Below, one piece after another: positions 42,359-49,644 of a stretch of 64,000 bases of DNA (positions are counted from its first letter, which is position 1; each line of letters opens with the position of its first letter). The DNA comes from a virus. The stretch lies in the IMG/VR virus record IMGVR_UViG_3300042934_000822, positions 16,909 through 80,908 of that record; one strand, 5' to 3'. The notes beneath the pieces are model-generated. The model was not told where the DNA came from and made no database searches. It was given only the letters and a program-made list of their open reading frames with translations. A program made the position numbers and the translations under genes.

Positions 42359-43426
42359 TTACTCGGCGTCAGCCTCGTAGGAAGCACCGCGGCTGCTATC
42401 GGGCGACAGCTTCCACTTATCGGCCTGGGACCGGTGCACCATCCGCAGGATGGAGTCTGCCTTGCCCTGCTCCTCGGCCAAGGAGTAGTCCGGCAGGTTG
42501 TCGTCCTTGATGATGGCGCGGATCATGCGGTTGAACTCCTTCCGTGATCCCTGGCTTCCGCTGCGCTCGTAGATCGTGCCAAAGCTCCAGGCCGCCGAGT
42601 CCTTGCCTGCCGCGCGGCGCGCCAGGCGGTACACGAACCTGGCCAGGCCGCGCTCGATCTTGAAGTAGTCCGGATTGACCGTGAGCACCTCAGGCTGATG
42701 GCCTGCCGTGATCTCGTCGTACATCCACTGGGCGACCCGGAACTCAATGGCCTCGACCTTCTTGGTGCGCGGGTTGCTCAGCACCTTGAATGGCCCGATC
42801 AGGTTCTCGCCCTCGGTGATCGTCATGGGCTTGTCGCCCACGTTGCGGGTGCGCTCGATCTTGACGTGGGTAGTGCTCAAACGCTCCAGGGCGCCGACCA
42901 CGGCGTCTTTCTGGTTGCCGCCATTGTCGCGTCGGCAGAAATTCAGCACGTCGGCGATCGCCGGCCGGAACACCTGGCCAGGCTTGGCTCCTTTGCCCTC
43001 ACGGTGGCGGTTCATCGCCTCTGTGAGATGCGACACGGCCATCAGCACAATGTCGTAGTCGTAGACCGAGGCCATGCCCAACGGGCCAGACGTGACCTGC
43101 ACGCCCCCATCGGGCAGCGTGTAGGTCAGGATCGTGTTGGCGCGCTTGTCGCTCTTGGAGAGTCGGAACACAGCGACGTCCATCACCGTCCTGCTATCGC
43201 GGCTTCCAACGTCGCACAGGACCGGCGCGTAAAAGTCAGCCTGAACCGGATCCTGGGACGCCACAGCCGCTTTCTTGCGAGGGGCCTTGGGCGCCGCCTT
43301 GCGAGCGGGCGCGGGCTTCTTCGGCGCGGCCTGGGGCTGAGGCTCGTCCAGGCCTTTCAACAGGTCGCCCTGGGCCTTCTTGGCCTGTAGCTCCAGCAAT
43401 CGCTGCGCGTGCTTGTTGGTTGCCAT
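42359..43426 (-). CDS. repA: Plasmid replication initiator (RPA/RepA family)
   Basis: The 355-residue protein has a Lys/Ala-rich N-terminus (about 55 residues, with PRKKAAVAS) and then the RPA-type domain: YTLPDGGVQVTSGPLGMASVYDYDIVLMAVSHLTEAMNR, FRPAIADVLNFCRRDNGGNQ, AVVGALERLSTTHVKIERTR, and VAQWMYDEI...LTVNPDYFKIERGLARFVYRLARRAAG. This family opens iteron origins. The iterons lie right upstream of its start, so the protein likely controls its own copy number. It is the strongest evidence that the element replicates as a plasmid. Probable promoter: -10 TATCAT near 43485-43495. Confidence 0.85.
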   Translation of the reverse strand: MATNKHAQRLLELQAKKAQGDLLKGLDEPQPQAAPKKPAPARKAAPKAPRKKAAVASQDPVQADFYAPVLCDVGSRDSRTVMDVAVFRLSKSDKRANTILTYTLPDGGVQVTSGPLGMASVYDYDIVLMAVSHLTEAMNRHREGKGAKPGQVFRPAIADVLNFCRRDNGGNQKDAVVGALERLSTTHVKIERTRNVGDKPMTITEGENLIGPFKVLSNPRTKKVEAIEFRVAQWMYDEITAGHQPEVLTVNPDYFKIERGLARFVYRLARRAAGKDSAAWSFGTIYERSGSQGSRKEFNRMIRAIIKDDNLPDYSLAEEQGKADSILRMVHRSQADKWKLSPDSSRGASYEADAE

Positions 43427-43520
43427 GTGCGTGATCCGTGCCTGTCGAGTGCGCTGCCAGGGCGGCAGTGCCGTGAATGATAAGTGCTGTGGTGGTCACC
43501 GCAAACCTTGTGGTCGTTTG
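43427..43520 (-). promoter_or_regulatory. rep leader and probable promoter
   Basis: On the minus strand a weak TTTGCG-17-TATCAT promoter precedes a leader of about 60 bp carrying a CTGCC-GCCCT-GGCAG hairpin. Rep binding at the iterons just upstream could repress it. Confidence 0.35.
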
Positions 43521-43524
43521 GGGT

Positions 43525-43752
43525 GGGTGGGTGAATTACGGAAAAACGGAGTGTGATATGCGCGCAACCCCCGTATTTACTGGGGAAAGGAGGCTTAAAC
43601 GGGGTGTGAAACCCTCGCCAGACCCGCGAAACGCGTAATTCACACACCACCGAGCGGCTGGCGGGCCCAAATCCGTAATTCACCCACCAAAAAGCGTAAT
43701 TCGCCCACCCTTTTCCGTAATTCACCCACCCATTCCAGTAATTCACCCACCC
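43525..43752. repeat. Iterons of the plasmid origin (five direct, one inverted)
   Basis: Direct copies of CGTAATTCACCCACC (with small changes) start at 43634, 43674, 43695, 43716 and 43738, spaced 21-22 bp in the last four, that is two helical turns. One inverted copy lies at 43525-43541. The spacing and position beside rep are typical of Rep binding sites. Confidence 0.88.
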
Positions 43753-43762
43753 GCCCACAGGG

Positions 43763-43886
43763 TTGTCTACAGCCTGCAAGCCCCGCCACGCGCGGGCTGG
43801 AACGAGTTATGAACAATCGCCAAAACTTATATAAAACTGCTTTAAAACTCTCTAAAACCTTTTTCCCTGGAAGGGGCTGTGGACAA
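43763..43886. other. Plasmid origin core: DnaA-like boxes and AT-rich 11-mers
   Basis: DnaA-box-like words TTGTCTACA (43763-43771) and TTGTCCACA (43878-43886, minus strand) flank an AT-rich stretch. There AAAACT occurs at 43822, 43833 and 43844, and AAAACC at 43854, an 11-bp periodicity like DNA-unwinding elements. Together with the iterons this is a complete theta-type origin. Confidence 0.75.
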
Positions 43887-43929
43887 CCGTACCGCCGACG
43901 CCATCGTCTACCCCTTCCATGACACATGG

Positions 43930-44352
43930 CTACGCTGTGGCGCGGCTGTTACGAAGCAGCTGGCCACGGGCCTGGCTCACGTCCTGACGCAACCCCTCCA
44001 ACCCTTCCAGGTGGACGAATGCTTGCTCAGTGGTCTCAGGCATGATGTAGGCGACCATGAAGCTGTTGACCAGGCTCTTGATCAGCCCAGCGGTATCGTG
44101 GCCCCTCACAGCACTGACAACGCACAGCTGCTCGAGCACCACCACCGGCGTCGTTTCCAGGAAGTCCCGGCCAAGGCGCTGGCCCATGTCGAGCATCGAG
44201 CGGCGATAGTAGTCCTGGGCGTCGACGCTGCCGGCAAGCTCCAGGCGCCGCCCTGTCAGGGCGCCGACGGGGATCTTGGCCAGCTCGAGTAACTTGGCAT
44301 CGACCACAGCCTCGATCTGCTGCAGGTGACCAGATGGCTCAGCACCCCTCAT
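43930..44352 (-). CDS. Hypothetical protein beside the origin
   Basis: The ATG at 44352 (MRGAEPSGHLQQIEAVVD) gives 140 residues and overlaps the preceding HTH gene by 4 bp; a longer frame upstream is only the shadow of that gene. It is mostly helical, with LELAKIPVGALTGRRLELAG and a C-terminal VHLEGLEGLRQDVSQARGQLLRN. A MLDM occurs but the residue after Asp is Met, and I do not count it as a protease site. Position between the origin and a regulator suggests copy or regulatory control. No family is recognised. Confidence 0.55.
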   Translation of the reverse strand: MRGAEPSGHLQQIEAVVDAKLLELAKIPVGALTGRRLELAGSVDAQDYYRRSMLDMGQRLGRDFLETTPVVVLEQLCVVSAVRGHDTAGLIKSLVNSFMVAYIMPETTEQAFVHLEGLEGLRQDVSQARGQLLRNSRATA

Positions 44353-44846
44353 GCCTTGTCTTCCTCGGCGGTGCCGAAGTGCGGACGCGCCAGCAGGGCC
44401 TCGAGCGCCAGCTCGAGCATGACGCCCGATCCGGCCGCGCGCCCTTGCATGTAGTCGCTCAGGTTCTGACGGGTAACGCCCACACGCTCGGCTACGCTCT
44501 GCTGTGACATATCGAACTTGTGCATGATTTGCGTCACCAACCGGCGAATGCGCTCGCTTTTGGCAGGCCTGGGAGCCTGCCCTAGAAGCTCTTCCCACCA
44601 ATCAAACTCATGCGGGGCGAGCTGTAGGGCTGCCTTCTCAATTTCGGCAAAGGTGGCAGCATCGTCTTCGAAGTTCAGTTGGTGCAGACTCCATTCGCCG
44701 CCTGCAAAACGCTCGCAGTGCCAGGTCTTACCTTGACCTGCCACCTGTGAGAGTTCGACCTTGTAGACCGCGCTTTCAAACGCGCGAACGAAGACCAGGG
44801 CCGTGCCTTTCAGGTCGACGAAGCTGATTACGGTATCGTTGTTCAT
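44349..44846 (-). CDS. Helix-turn-helix DNA-binding protein
   Basis: The 165-residue protein has an N-terminal alpha/beta domain of about 95 residues and a C-terminal HTH (about residues 100-150): KSERIRRLVTQIMHKFDMSQQSVAERVGVTRQNLSDYMQGRAAGSG. The SQQSVAERVGVTRQNLSDYM stretch is the recognition unit of an XRE-type fold. The separate N-terminal part could sense a ligand or bind a partner. It is coupled to the next gene (ATGA), near the plasmid origin. It may act on the palindrome upstream of the 45428 gene or on the rep region. Confidence 0.65.
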   Translation of the reverse strand: MNNDTVISFVDLKGTALVFVRAFESAVYKVELSQVAGQGKTWHCERFAGGEWSLHQLNFEDDAATFAEIEKAALQLAPHEFDWWEELLGQAPRPAKSERIRRLVTQIMHKFDMSQQSVAERVGVTRQNLSDYMQGRAAGSGVMLELALEALLARPHFGTAEEDKA

Positions 44847-44888
44847 TGGCTGTGTTCCATGTCATCCGGGCGGTTTGCACGGTACTAG

Positions 44889-44909
44889 GAAGCCCCCAGC
44901 GAGGGGGCT
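44889..44909 (-). terminator. Hairpin terminator after the 44946-45428 gene (weak T-run)
   Basis: On the minus strand GCCCCC-TCGCT-GGGGGC is followed by TTCC, so the T-run is poor. Confidence 0.4.
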
Positions 44910-44945
44910 GCGTAAGAGTTCAGGGATGCGTGCTAGGCCAAGGGC

Positions 44946-45428
44946 TCACGCCGGTGCAGCCGCGCTTGGCGTGCCGGGATGGGTGAACGCGCCAGCAAGC
45001 CCGTTGCTTTCCACCTGCAGCAGCAACGCGGCATCAAGCCCGAGCTTCTCGCAGACAGCGATAGCAGCGCGCTCGGCAGACTGGGAATTGCTGGCGGTCA
45101 CGCCCCGGCGCATAGCACGGGCCAGGTAGCCGCCAGTGATGTACCGCACGTTGATCTGCACAGCGACAGCGCTTGTCGCGCCAGCGTCCTCCTGGGCAGC
45201 CACTGGGGTGCAGTGTTCCAGGTCAACGAAACCGCGCTTGCCTTCCAGGAACACGATGGCGGTATGGCCACCGGTTACCTGTGCTTCGCTCGAGGTGCGG
45301 CCACGGAAAGTTTCGCCATCGCCGAGGATCTCCTCGAAGCTAACGAGCGTGCCCGGCGGGTTGGCAGCGTTCCACTGGTCACATTGGATTTGAAGCTCGG
45401 CGGGGGTTTTGCGTTTCGGTAAGGGCAT
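44946..45428 (-). CDS. Hypothetical protein with leader-controlled expression
   Basis: The 160-residue protein begins MPLPKRKTPAELQIQCDQWNAANPPGTLVSF. The first part is like a short domain seen in many Pseudomonas phages (GDGETFRGRTSSEAQVTGGHTAIVFLEGKRGFVDLEHCTP). The second half is mixed, ending TPSAAAPA. Its upstream region carries a strong promoter, the ATCAGCCGGATA leader and a 19-bp palindrome. Expression in the early or lysogenic state is therefore likely. The biochemical role is unknown. Confidence 0.6.
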   Translation of the reverse strand: MPLPKRKTPAELQIQCDQWNAANPPGTLVSFEEILGDGETFRGRTSSEAQVTGGHTAIVFLEGKRGFVDLEHCTPVAAQEDAGATSAVAVQINVRYITGGYLARAMRRGVTASNSQSAERAAIAVCEKLGLDAALLLQVESNGLAGAFTHPGTPSAAAPA

Positions 45429-45436
45429 TTTGGTGT

Positions 45437-45512
45437 ATCCGGCTGATATTGAGCCTAGATTCTAAGCGGCCTCGGCTACATTTTCAACTCTTAATGTAAT
45501 CTGAGATTACAT
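45437..45512 (-). promoter_or_regulatory. Promoter, leader element and 19-bp palindromic operator
   Basis: Minus strand: the perfect palindrome ATGTAATCTGAGATTACAT (45494-45512) lies just upstream of TTGAAA, 16-17 bp, TAGAAT, followed by ATCAGCCGGATA (45437-45448). The palindrome is in the place for an activator or a repressor. Confidence 0.6.
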
Positions 45513-45519
45513 ATAGATG

Positions 45520-45984
45520 TTATTGAGGCGTCCAGGACGACGCCTGGGAGGCCACAGCTCGGCTAGCCGTCAGCCTGGCGCCGCGTCTAATCAGAGCGCT
45601 CGCTCCTCGATTCTCGGCGTTCCGGGCGCAGGCCACCTCGAACGGTCGTACGTCTTGCCGGCGCGAAAGGCTGTACTCACCAGCGATCGTGCGCACCTGG
45701 CGCTGGTATCCCGCTCCAACGACCTCCAAGGCTGCGCTGTCGACTACTAGGACGTCCCGACTCGCCCGCAACATGCCCTGCAGGCCGGTTTCGATGCCCT
45801 TGAGGGTTACCCTTTGACGCTGGGGACGATCATCGCCAGGCACCTGGCTCACCGAACTCAGCAGGAGGCGTTCATCCCCGCTCGGCAGAACGCCCATTAC
45901 AAATTTATTGTCAGCCCGAAACGCCACGAACGCCGCTGCATCCATGATTTCGTTCCTTGGGTATGCGTAGCACATGAACTGCAT
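45520..45984 (-). CDS. Hypothetical protein in the repressor-element regulon
   Basis: The ATG at 45984 has GAGGGGTT seven bases upstream and gives 154 residues. An ATG farther upstream lies inside the TTATGTACGCGGATAG element and is unlikely. The first half contains EIMDAAAFVAFRADNKFVMGVLPSGDERLLLSS; the second half is Arg-rich (GYQRQVRTIAGEYSLSRRQDVRPFEVACARN). No family is recognised. Its promoter shares an operator-like element with the repressor gene at 52297. Confidence 0.5.
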   Translation of the reverse strand: MQFMCYAYPRNEIMDAAAFVAFRADNKFVMGVLPSGDERLLLSSVSQVPGDDRPQRQRVTLKGIETGLQGMLRASRDVLVVDSAALEVVGAGYQRQVRTIAGEYSLSRRQDVRPFEVACARNAENRGASALIRRGARLTASRAVASQASSWTPQ

Positions 45985-46030
45985 GATCCAACCCCTCGCT
46001 CGGATGTGACGAAACCGGCAATTTGCCACT

Positions 46031-46054
46031 AAAAAACTATCCGCGTACATAATT
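46031..46054 (-). promoter_or_regulatory. TTTGTACGCGGATAG-type operator/promoter element
   Basis: Minus strand: TTATGTACGCGGATAGTTTTTT, one of four copies in the window. It lies about 50 bp before the start codon at 45984, where a -10 would be expected (GATAGT). Confidence 0.5.
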
Positions 46055-46187
46055 CGGACGAAAAAACCGTGTTTTGGATCCTGAAAACGGCCTTCGAGCG
46101 ATTTTATGGGTTGGCCGATCGCGTCTGGGGCGGCTCAACCAAAGGCCGCGATTCAGCCAATGCGCTGGCGCTCCTGCGCCACCTGCC

Positions 46188-47744
46188 TCACTGCAGGTTG
46201 GCCAGCGCCGCCATTGCCTTCTGCAAGGCACTCTCGCGCTTATCCTGCACCAGGTTCTCGCTCTCACCCCGGGCAGGGATGTAGTCGACCTCCTCGAGGT
46301 AGGCCATGGCCACGGTATCGAATAGGTCAGGGGACGAGAGGTTCTCTGCTGCCATGTCCTGCTTACGAGCGATGTGGTACCTGCCAAGCTCGTCCAGGTG
46401 GTAGGGCATCCGGCTAGCCTGGTCGAGTAGATCCTTCTGGTACTTGGCGATGAAGCGCACGGCGCCATCCTTGATGGCTTCAATGGCGTGCACGGTCGAC
46501 TGCGCGCGCTGGTTGAGGAAGCGCTTGCGGTACTCGTTTGAGAAGGGTCTTTCGCCCCAGCGCACGCCTTTGAAGCTGATCCCGCCGCCGTCCAGCTCCA
46601 TCATGCGCTTGAGGAACTGGTTACCCATGCCGTTGGTATCGACCACGATGGTGACGTTGCTGAACGCCGCAGCGTAATCCAGCACCTTGCGCGCCACCGG
46701 GGTCCAGTCCTCAGTGCTGGTGTACACAGGCACGTCGACCACTTCTACGCGGCGCCGATCCTGCATCATGCGGTCACCGTTGCCGATGACCTTGAAGTGG
46801 GTGGCCACCGTTTTGTCCCGTCCCACGCCAGCGGCGACGTCGACCACGATGACGTGCCCATAGGCTTCGCCGTCCAGAATGACGCGCGGCCCCTCGATGA
46901 CACGCTCGATCGCCGCGCGACTGATCAGGTATTTGCTCGAATGGGTCGGGAACATACCCCGGACCTTGATCTGGTACTCAGGGTCGTCCCGGCCGCCGTA
47001 TTGGATGACCTTCGCCTTGATGAAAGGCAGGTCAACCAGCGGGCTGTCCTCGGAACTGAACGTCAGCGCAGTCCACTCGCCGCCCTGCTCCTTGCTCAAG
47101 TTGTGGTGAGTGTCCCGGAAGAACCCACTGTCACGGGTAGGCTGGGACGCCATGATGAAGCGGTTACGCTTGTCGGTCAGTGCGCCGCCGATCACACCGA
47201 AGTTGGCGTCAGGGATACCAGACGCCTCGTCCGCCATCCACAACAGGTAACGCTCATGGGTACCGGCCAGGTTCTCAGGGGAGCCGCGCGGCGCTGTACG
47301 GGTGGTGATGAACCAGGTAGCCGACTTTGTGTTGATGTACACCTTCTCGGCCTGGATGGTGACGTAGTCAGCGATCCACGCGTGCGGACCCTTCCTGATC
47401 TCCGTCAGCAAGTTCGTCATTTCCTTCCACACACCCTCACGCACCGTTTTGAGCTTGGGCGCGGTGATGTAGGTGTTGGAGTTGGGGTAGCAGAACAGAT
47501 GCCAGAAGCCAACCACGCCGAATGAGCGCGTCTTACCGGTACCGTGCCCGGATGCCACGGACACTCGGGCGCCGAACAGACTGGTTTCGTCGAACAGGTC
47601 TTTCTGCTGGTGGGTGACGTCCATGCCGCACACCTCTACCGCGAAGGCGTAGATATCGGCCGCATAGCGTTCTATGAACTCGAGGTGGCGCGGATCCGCG
47701 TCGATAGCGATCTGCTCAACCTTTTGTCTGGATGATATGGCCAT
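46188..47744 (-). CDS. Terminase large subunit (TerL)
   Basis: The 518-residue protein has Walker A GHGTGKT (residues 66-72) and Walker B LLWMADEAS (about 167-175; Asp172, Glu173) in the packaging ATPase. The RNase H-like nuclease has Asp in HVIVVDVAAG (about 295), VVDTNGMG (about 360) and SPDLFDTVAM (about 485). It cuts concatemers and pumps DNA through the portal. It follows a degenerate copy of its own ATPase half. The length is near the usual 500-600. Confidence 0.88.
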   Translation of the reverse strand: MAISSRQKVEQIAIDADPRHLEFIERYAADIYAFAVEVCGMDVTHQQKDLFDETSLFGARVSVASGHGTGKTRSFGVVGFWHLFCYPNSNTYITAPKLKTVREGVWKEMTNLLTEIRKGPHAWIADYVTIQAEKVYINTKSATWFITTRTAPRGSPENLAGTHERYLLWMADEASGIPDANFGVIGGALTDKRNRFIMASQPTRDSGFFRDTHHNLSKEQGGEWTALTFSSEDSPLVDLPFIKAKVIQYGGRDDPEYQIKVRGMFPTHSSKYLISRAAIERVIEGPRVILDGEAYGHVIVVDVAAGVGRDKTVATHFKVIGNGDRMMQDRRRVEVVDVPVYTSTEDWTPVARKVLDYAAAFSNVTIVVDTNGMGNQFLKRMMELDGGGISFKGVRWGERPFSNEYRKRFLNQRAQSTVHAIEAIKDGAVRFIAKYQKDLLDQASRMPYHLDELGRYHIARKQDMAAENLSSPDLFDTVAMAYLEEVDYIPARGESENLVQDKRESALQKAMAALANLQ

Positions 47745-47810
47745 GCTTTTCCTTACGCCCTGGGGCGGGGATTGATCAGCGCCCCACTGTACGGGGCGTT
47801 TGGGAGGGCT

Positions 47811-48650
47811 TTAGCGCAGGGTTTGCCCCAGCGGGGTGTCCTGCAGCAGGGAGGCCAGGTAACCGGCCTCCCTGCTCGTCAGCGGCTTGCCGGCGACCAG
47901 CTCGACGAAGGCACGCACCTGGGCCTGCAGAGGGGGCAGCTGCTGCGGGTTTGCCGGTGGCTTGTCGGCGGCCGGCCTGAAAAAGTCCAGCAGGAAAGTT
48001 GCTGGGCCTGCTGGCGCGGACGTGAACTCAAGATCGAGGACGGGCCAATCTTGGGCACATGCGTTTGCCATGAGGGCCTTGGGCACATGCAGGTCACAGG
48101 CGACGATCAATCCAGTCCCGGGGTGGACCAGGCCAGCCAACAGCGCCGCCAGGCAATTGGCCGGCAGCGTGTCGCCCGCCTCAAACAGCCATAGCAGGTT
48201 GTCGCCGCCATAGCTGGCCAGCTGCTCGGGCGTCTTCGCCGATACCTTGCGCAGGATGATCTGGCTGTCCTTGTCCACGAACCAACCGCTGGCACGGTGC
48301 TTGACGGCCCGCGCCAGCCAGTAGAAACGCCCTTGCTGCATGCAGGCGAGCAACGTCTTGATGGCGAGATTAGTTTGACAGGCGCTGGCTGTGGGCGAGC
48401 CGATCAAGACGGTGGAGCGCTGGCGGGTGGCGACCTGCCAAAGCGCAATCACCGCCAGTAGGCGCGCCTGGCGCTCTGGACTGCCTACGTTGTGCATCAC
48501 CAGCCGGCGCATGCCCTGCTTGAGTGCCTTGGCTGCCTCGCTGAGCTTGCTACCAGGCTCAATGGCGCAGACCTCAATCATGAAGGCCGGCAGGTCGTTG
48601 TGGTAGCGCTCTGCGAAGGCTTGCCAACGCAGATCATCGTACAGGCTCAT
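47811..48650 (-). CDS. Degenerate TerL ATPase-domain paralogue
   Basis: The 279-residue protein aligns by eye to the TerL ATPase half: FAERYHNDLPAFMIEVCAIEP matches FIERYAADIYAFAVEVCGMD, the IALWQ...STVLIGSPTAS region matches the TerL FWHLF...NTYITAPKLK region, and TPEQLASYGGDNLLWLFEAGD matches SPENLAGTHERYLLWMADEAS. The Walker A place reads NVGSPER instead of GHGTGKT, and the Walker B acidic pair is changed. It is thus probably inactive as a motor, and may regulate packaging. It has no nuclease half. A separate C-terminal tail replaces it. It lies 66 bp upstream of TerL. Confidence 0.65.
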   Translation of the reverse strand: MSLYDDLRWQAFAERYHNDLPAFMIEVCAIEPGSKLSEAAKALKQGMRRLVMHNVGSPERQARLLAVIALWQVATRQRSTVLIGSPTASACQTNLAIKTLLACMQQGRFYWLARAVKHRASGWFVDKDSQIILRKVSAKTPEQLASYGGDNLLWLFEAGDTLPANCLAALLAGLVHPGTGLIVACDLHVPKALMANACAQDWPVLDLEFTSAPAGPATFLLDFFRPAADKPPANPQQLPPLQAQVRAFVELVAGKPLTSREAGYLASLLQDTPLGQTLR

Positions 48651-49234
48651 CGTCCAGCTCCTGCGCCCTGATGGCGTTCACGATCGGCAATCAGCAGCGC
48701 CACGGCCTTGGTGATGGACTCGGTGGCGTCGCAGCGCTTCATGGGGCTGTTTGGCCATGGCCAGAACCTCTGGAAGGCAAAGGCTTGAACGCCTGCGGCC
48801 TGGAACACGTAGCACCCGGCCGCGCGGATCAGCTCGTGTTTGGTGTACTGCATATCCCAGCCGAGGGAGAACCCTTCCATGGTCTGTTGGCGCTGGCGCT
48901 CCATGACCATGGCCATGGCCGTCGGGCTGGCGCCAGGCACGTTGGCGAACAGTGGCATGGGCGCCTGCCACCCTTGGCGTACCTTAGCCTCCCAGTCGGG
49001 CGAGCCAGGGCCGGTCGGGCGCGAATAGACCACGCTGTGTGGCTTGTTGGCGCGGCGTGTAGCCCAGACGACGGGCGTGATGCCGGCGTCGCCCAGGGGC
49101 TTGGCCACGCTGAGCCATACCTGGTAGGTCGCCTGGGTTGCGGGGTTACAGTACCCATCACCATCCTGCTCGAGGTCGGTGATGCCGGCCTGCTGGCAGG
49201 AGTGTTCGAAGTCCGCGCGCTCCAGGAACATCAT
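48647..49234 (-). CDS. Hypothetical protein in the terminase region
   Basis: The ATG at 49234 (MMFLERADFEHSCQQAG) gives 195 residues and overlaps the upstream gene by 4 bp (next Met at 49231 is also possible). It contains VVWATRRANKPHSVVYSRP and GFSLGWDMQYTKHELIRAAGCYVFQAAG, and ends with a polar, basic tail. No metal or nucleotide motif is seen. The overlap with the terminase paralogue at the 3' end ties it to the same transcription unit. Function is unknown. Confidence 0.6.
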   Translation of the reverse strand: MMFLERADFEHSCQQAGITDLEQDGDGYCNPATQATYQVWLSVAKPLGDAGITPVVWATRRANKPHSVVYSRPTGPGSPDWEAKVRQGWQAPMPLFANVPGASPTAMAMVMERQRQQTMEGFSLGWDMQYTKHELIRAAGCYVFQAAGVQAFAFQRFWPWPNSPMKRCDATESITKAVALLIADRERHQGAGAGR

Positions 49235-49455
49235 GCAACACCCGCCAGGGGCGATGCCTCGATGATCTGCCAGCGATCGGGCTTCAATTGCCGGCGCTCG
49301 AAGCACTCTACCGCGCCAGCTGGACTGCGCAGATACAGCTTCTCGCCAATCTCCAGCTCGACCTGGTGGCGTTCTTGGGTTTTCAGGTCCACTACGGCGA
49401 TCGACGGGCGATCGCGGGTGCTGCCTGCGTTGGTCAGAAATGGAGTCGTTTGCAT
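49231..49455 (-). CDS. Small hypothetical protein
   Basis: The ATG at 49455 (MQTTPFLTNAG) gives 74 residues with two beta-rich parts (IAVVDLKTQERHQVELEIGEKLYLRSPAG and VECFERRQLKPDRWQIIEAS). It lies 2 bp after the zinc-ribbon gene and overlaps the next gene by 4 bp. The sequence looks like a small beta-barrel or SH3-like domain, a guess from the strand pattern. Confidence 0.55.
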   Translation of the reverse strand: MQTTPFLTNAGSTRDRPSIAVVDLKTQERHQVELEIGEKLYLRSPAGAVECFERRQLKPDRWQIIEASPLAGVA

Positions 49456-49457
49456 GG

Positions 49458-49631
49458 TCAAGGCATCTTCAAGGACAGTTGAGCGCGGGTGCACTCGTTG
49501 AAACCGTGCGGGAGGGCCTTGGTGGCCCGCTCGCAGTTGCGGCGCCCGCAGTCTTGGCAGTAGGTGTAGGCGGTAGGGCGGCCTCGGTGGCGCCATACGA
49601 CACGCGCACCGTCGCAATAACGGCACTGCAA
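49458..49631 (-). CDS. Short zinc-ribbon protein with a TTG start
   Basis: A TTG at 49631 preceded by GAGGGAG (about 5 bases away) opens a 57-codon frame. The protein has CRYC near the start and CQDC about 24 residues later, with further cysteines (RNCERA, NECTR), a typical zinc-ribbon layout. Both flanking genes are spaced 2-13 bp from it, which supports a true gene in the operon. Such small ribbons often act as adaptors in phage transcription or terminase regions. Confidence 0.6.
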   Translation of the reverse strand: MQCRYCDGARVVWRHRGRPTAYTYCQDCGRRNCERATKALPHGFNECTRAQLSLKMP

Positions 49632-49644
49632 TGGGTGCTCCCTC

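Noticed and set aside
43357-43927. Minus-strand frames across the origin (for example GGWVNYWNGWVNYGKG-like protein)
   Set aside because: They are translations of the iterons; the repeats, DnaA boxes and AT-rich region explain the DNA.
47745-47810. Possible late promoter before TerL
   Set aside because: A GCGCTAAA word is present but no -10 lies at the fixed distance. The GCCCCGTACAGTGGGGC hairpin looks more like a terminator for the upstream gene.
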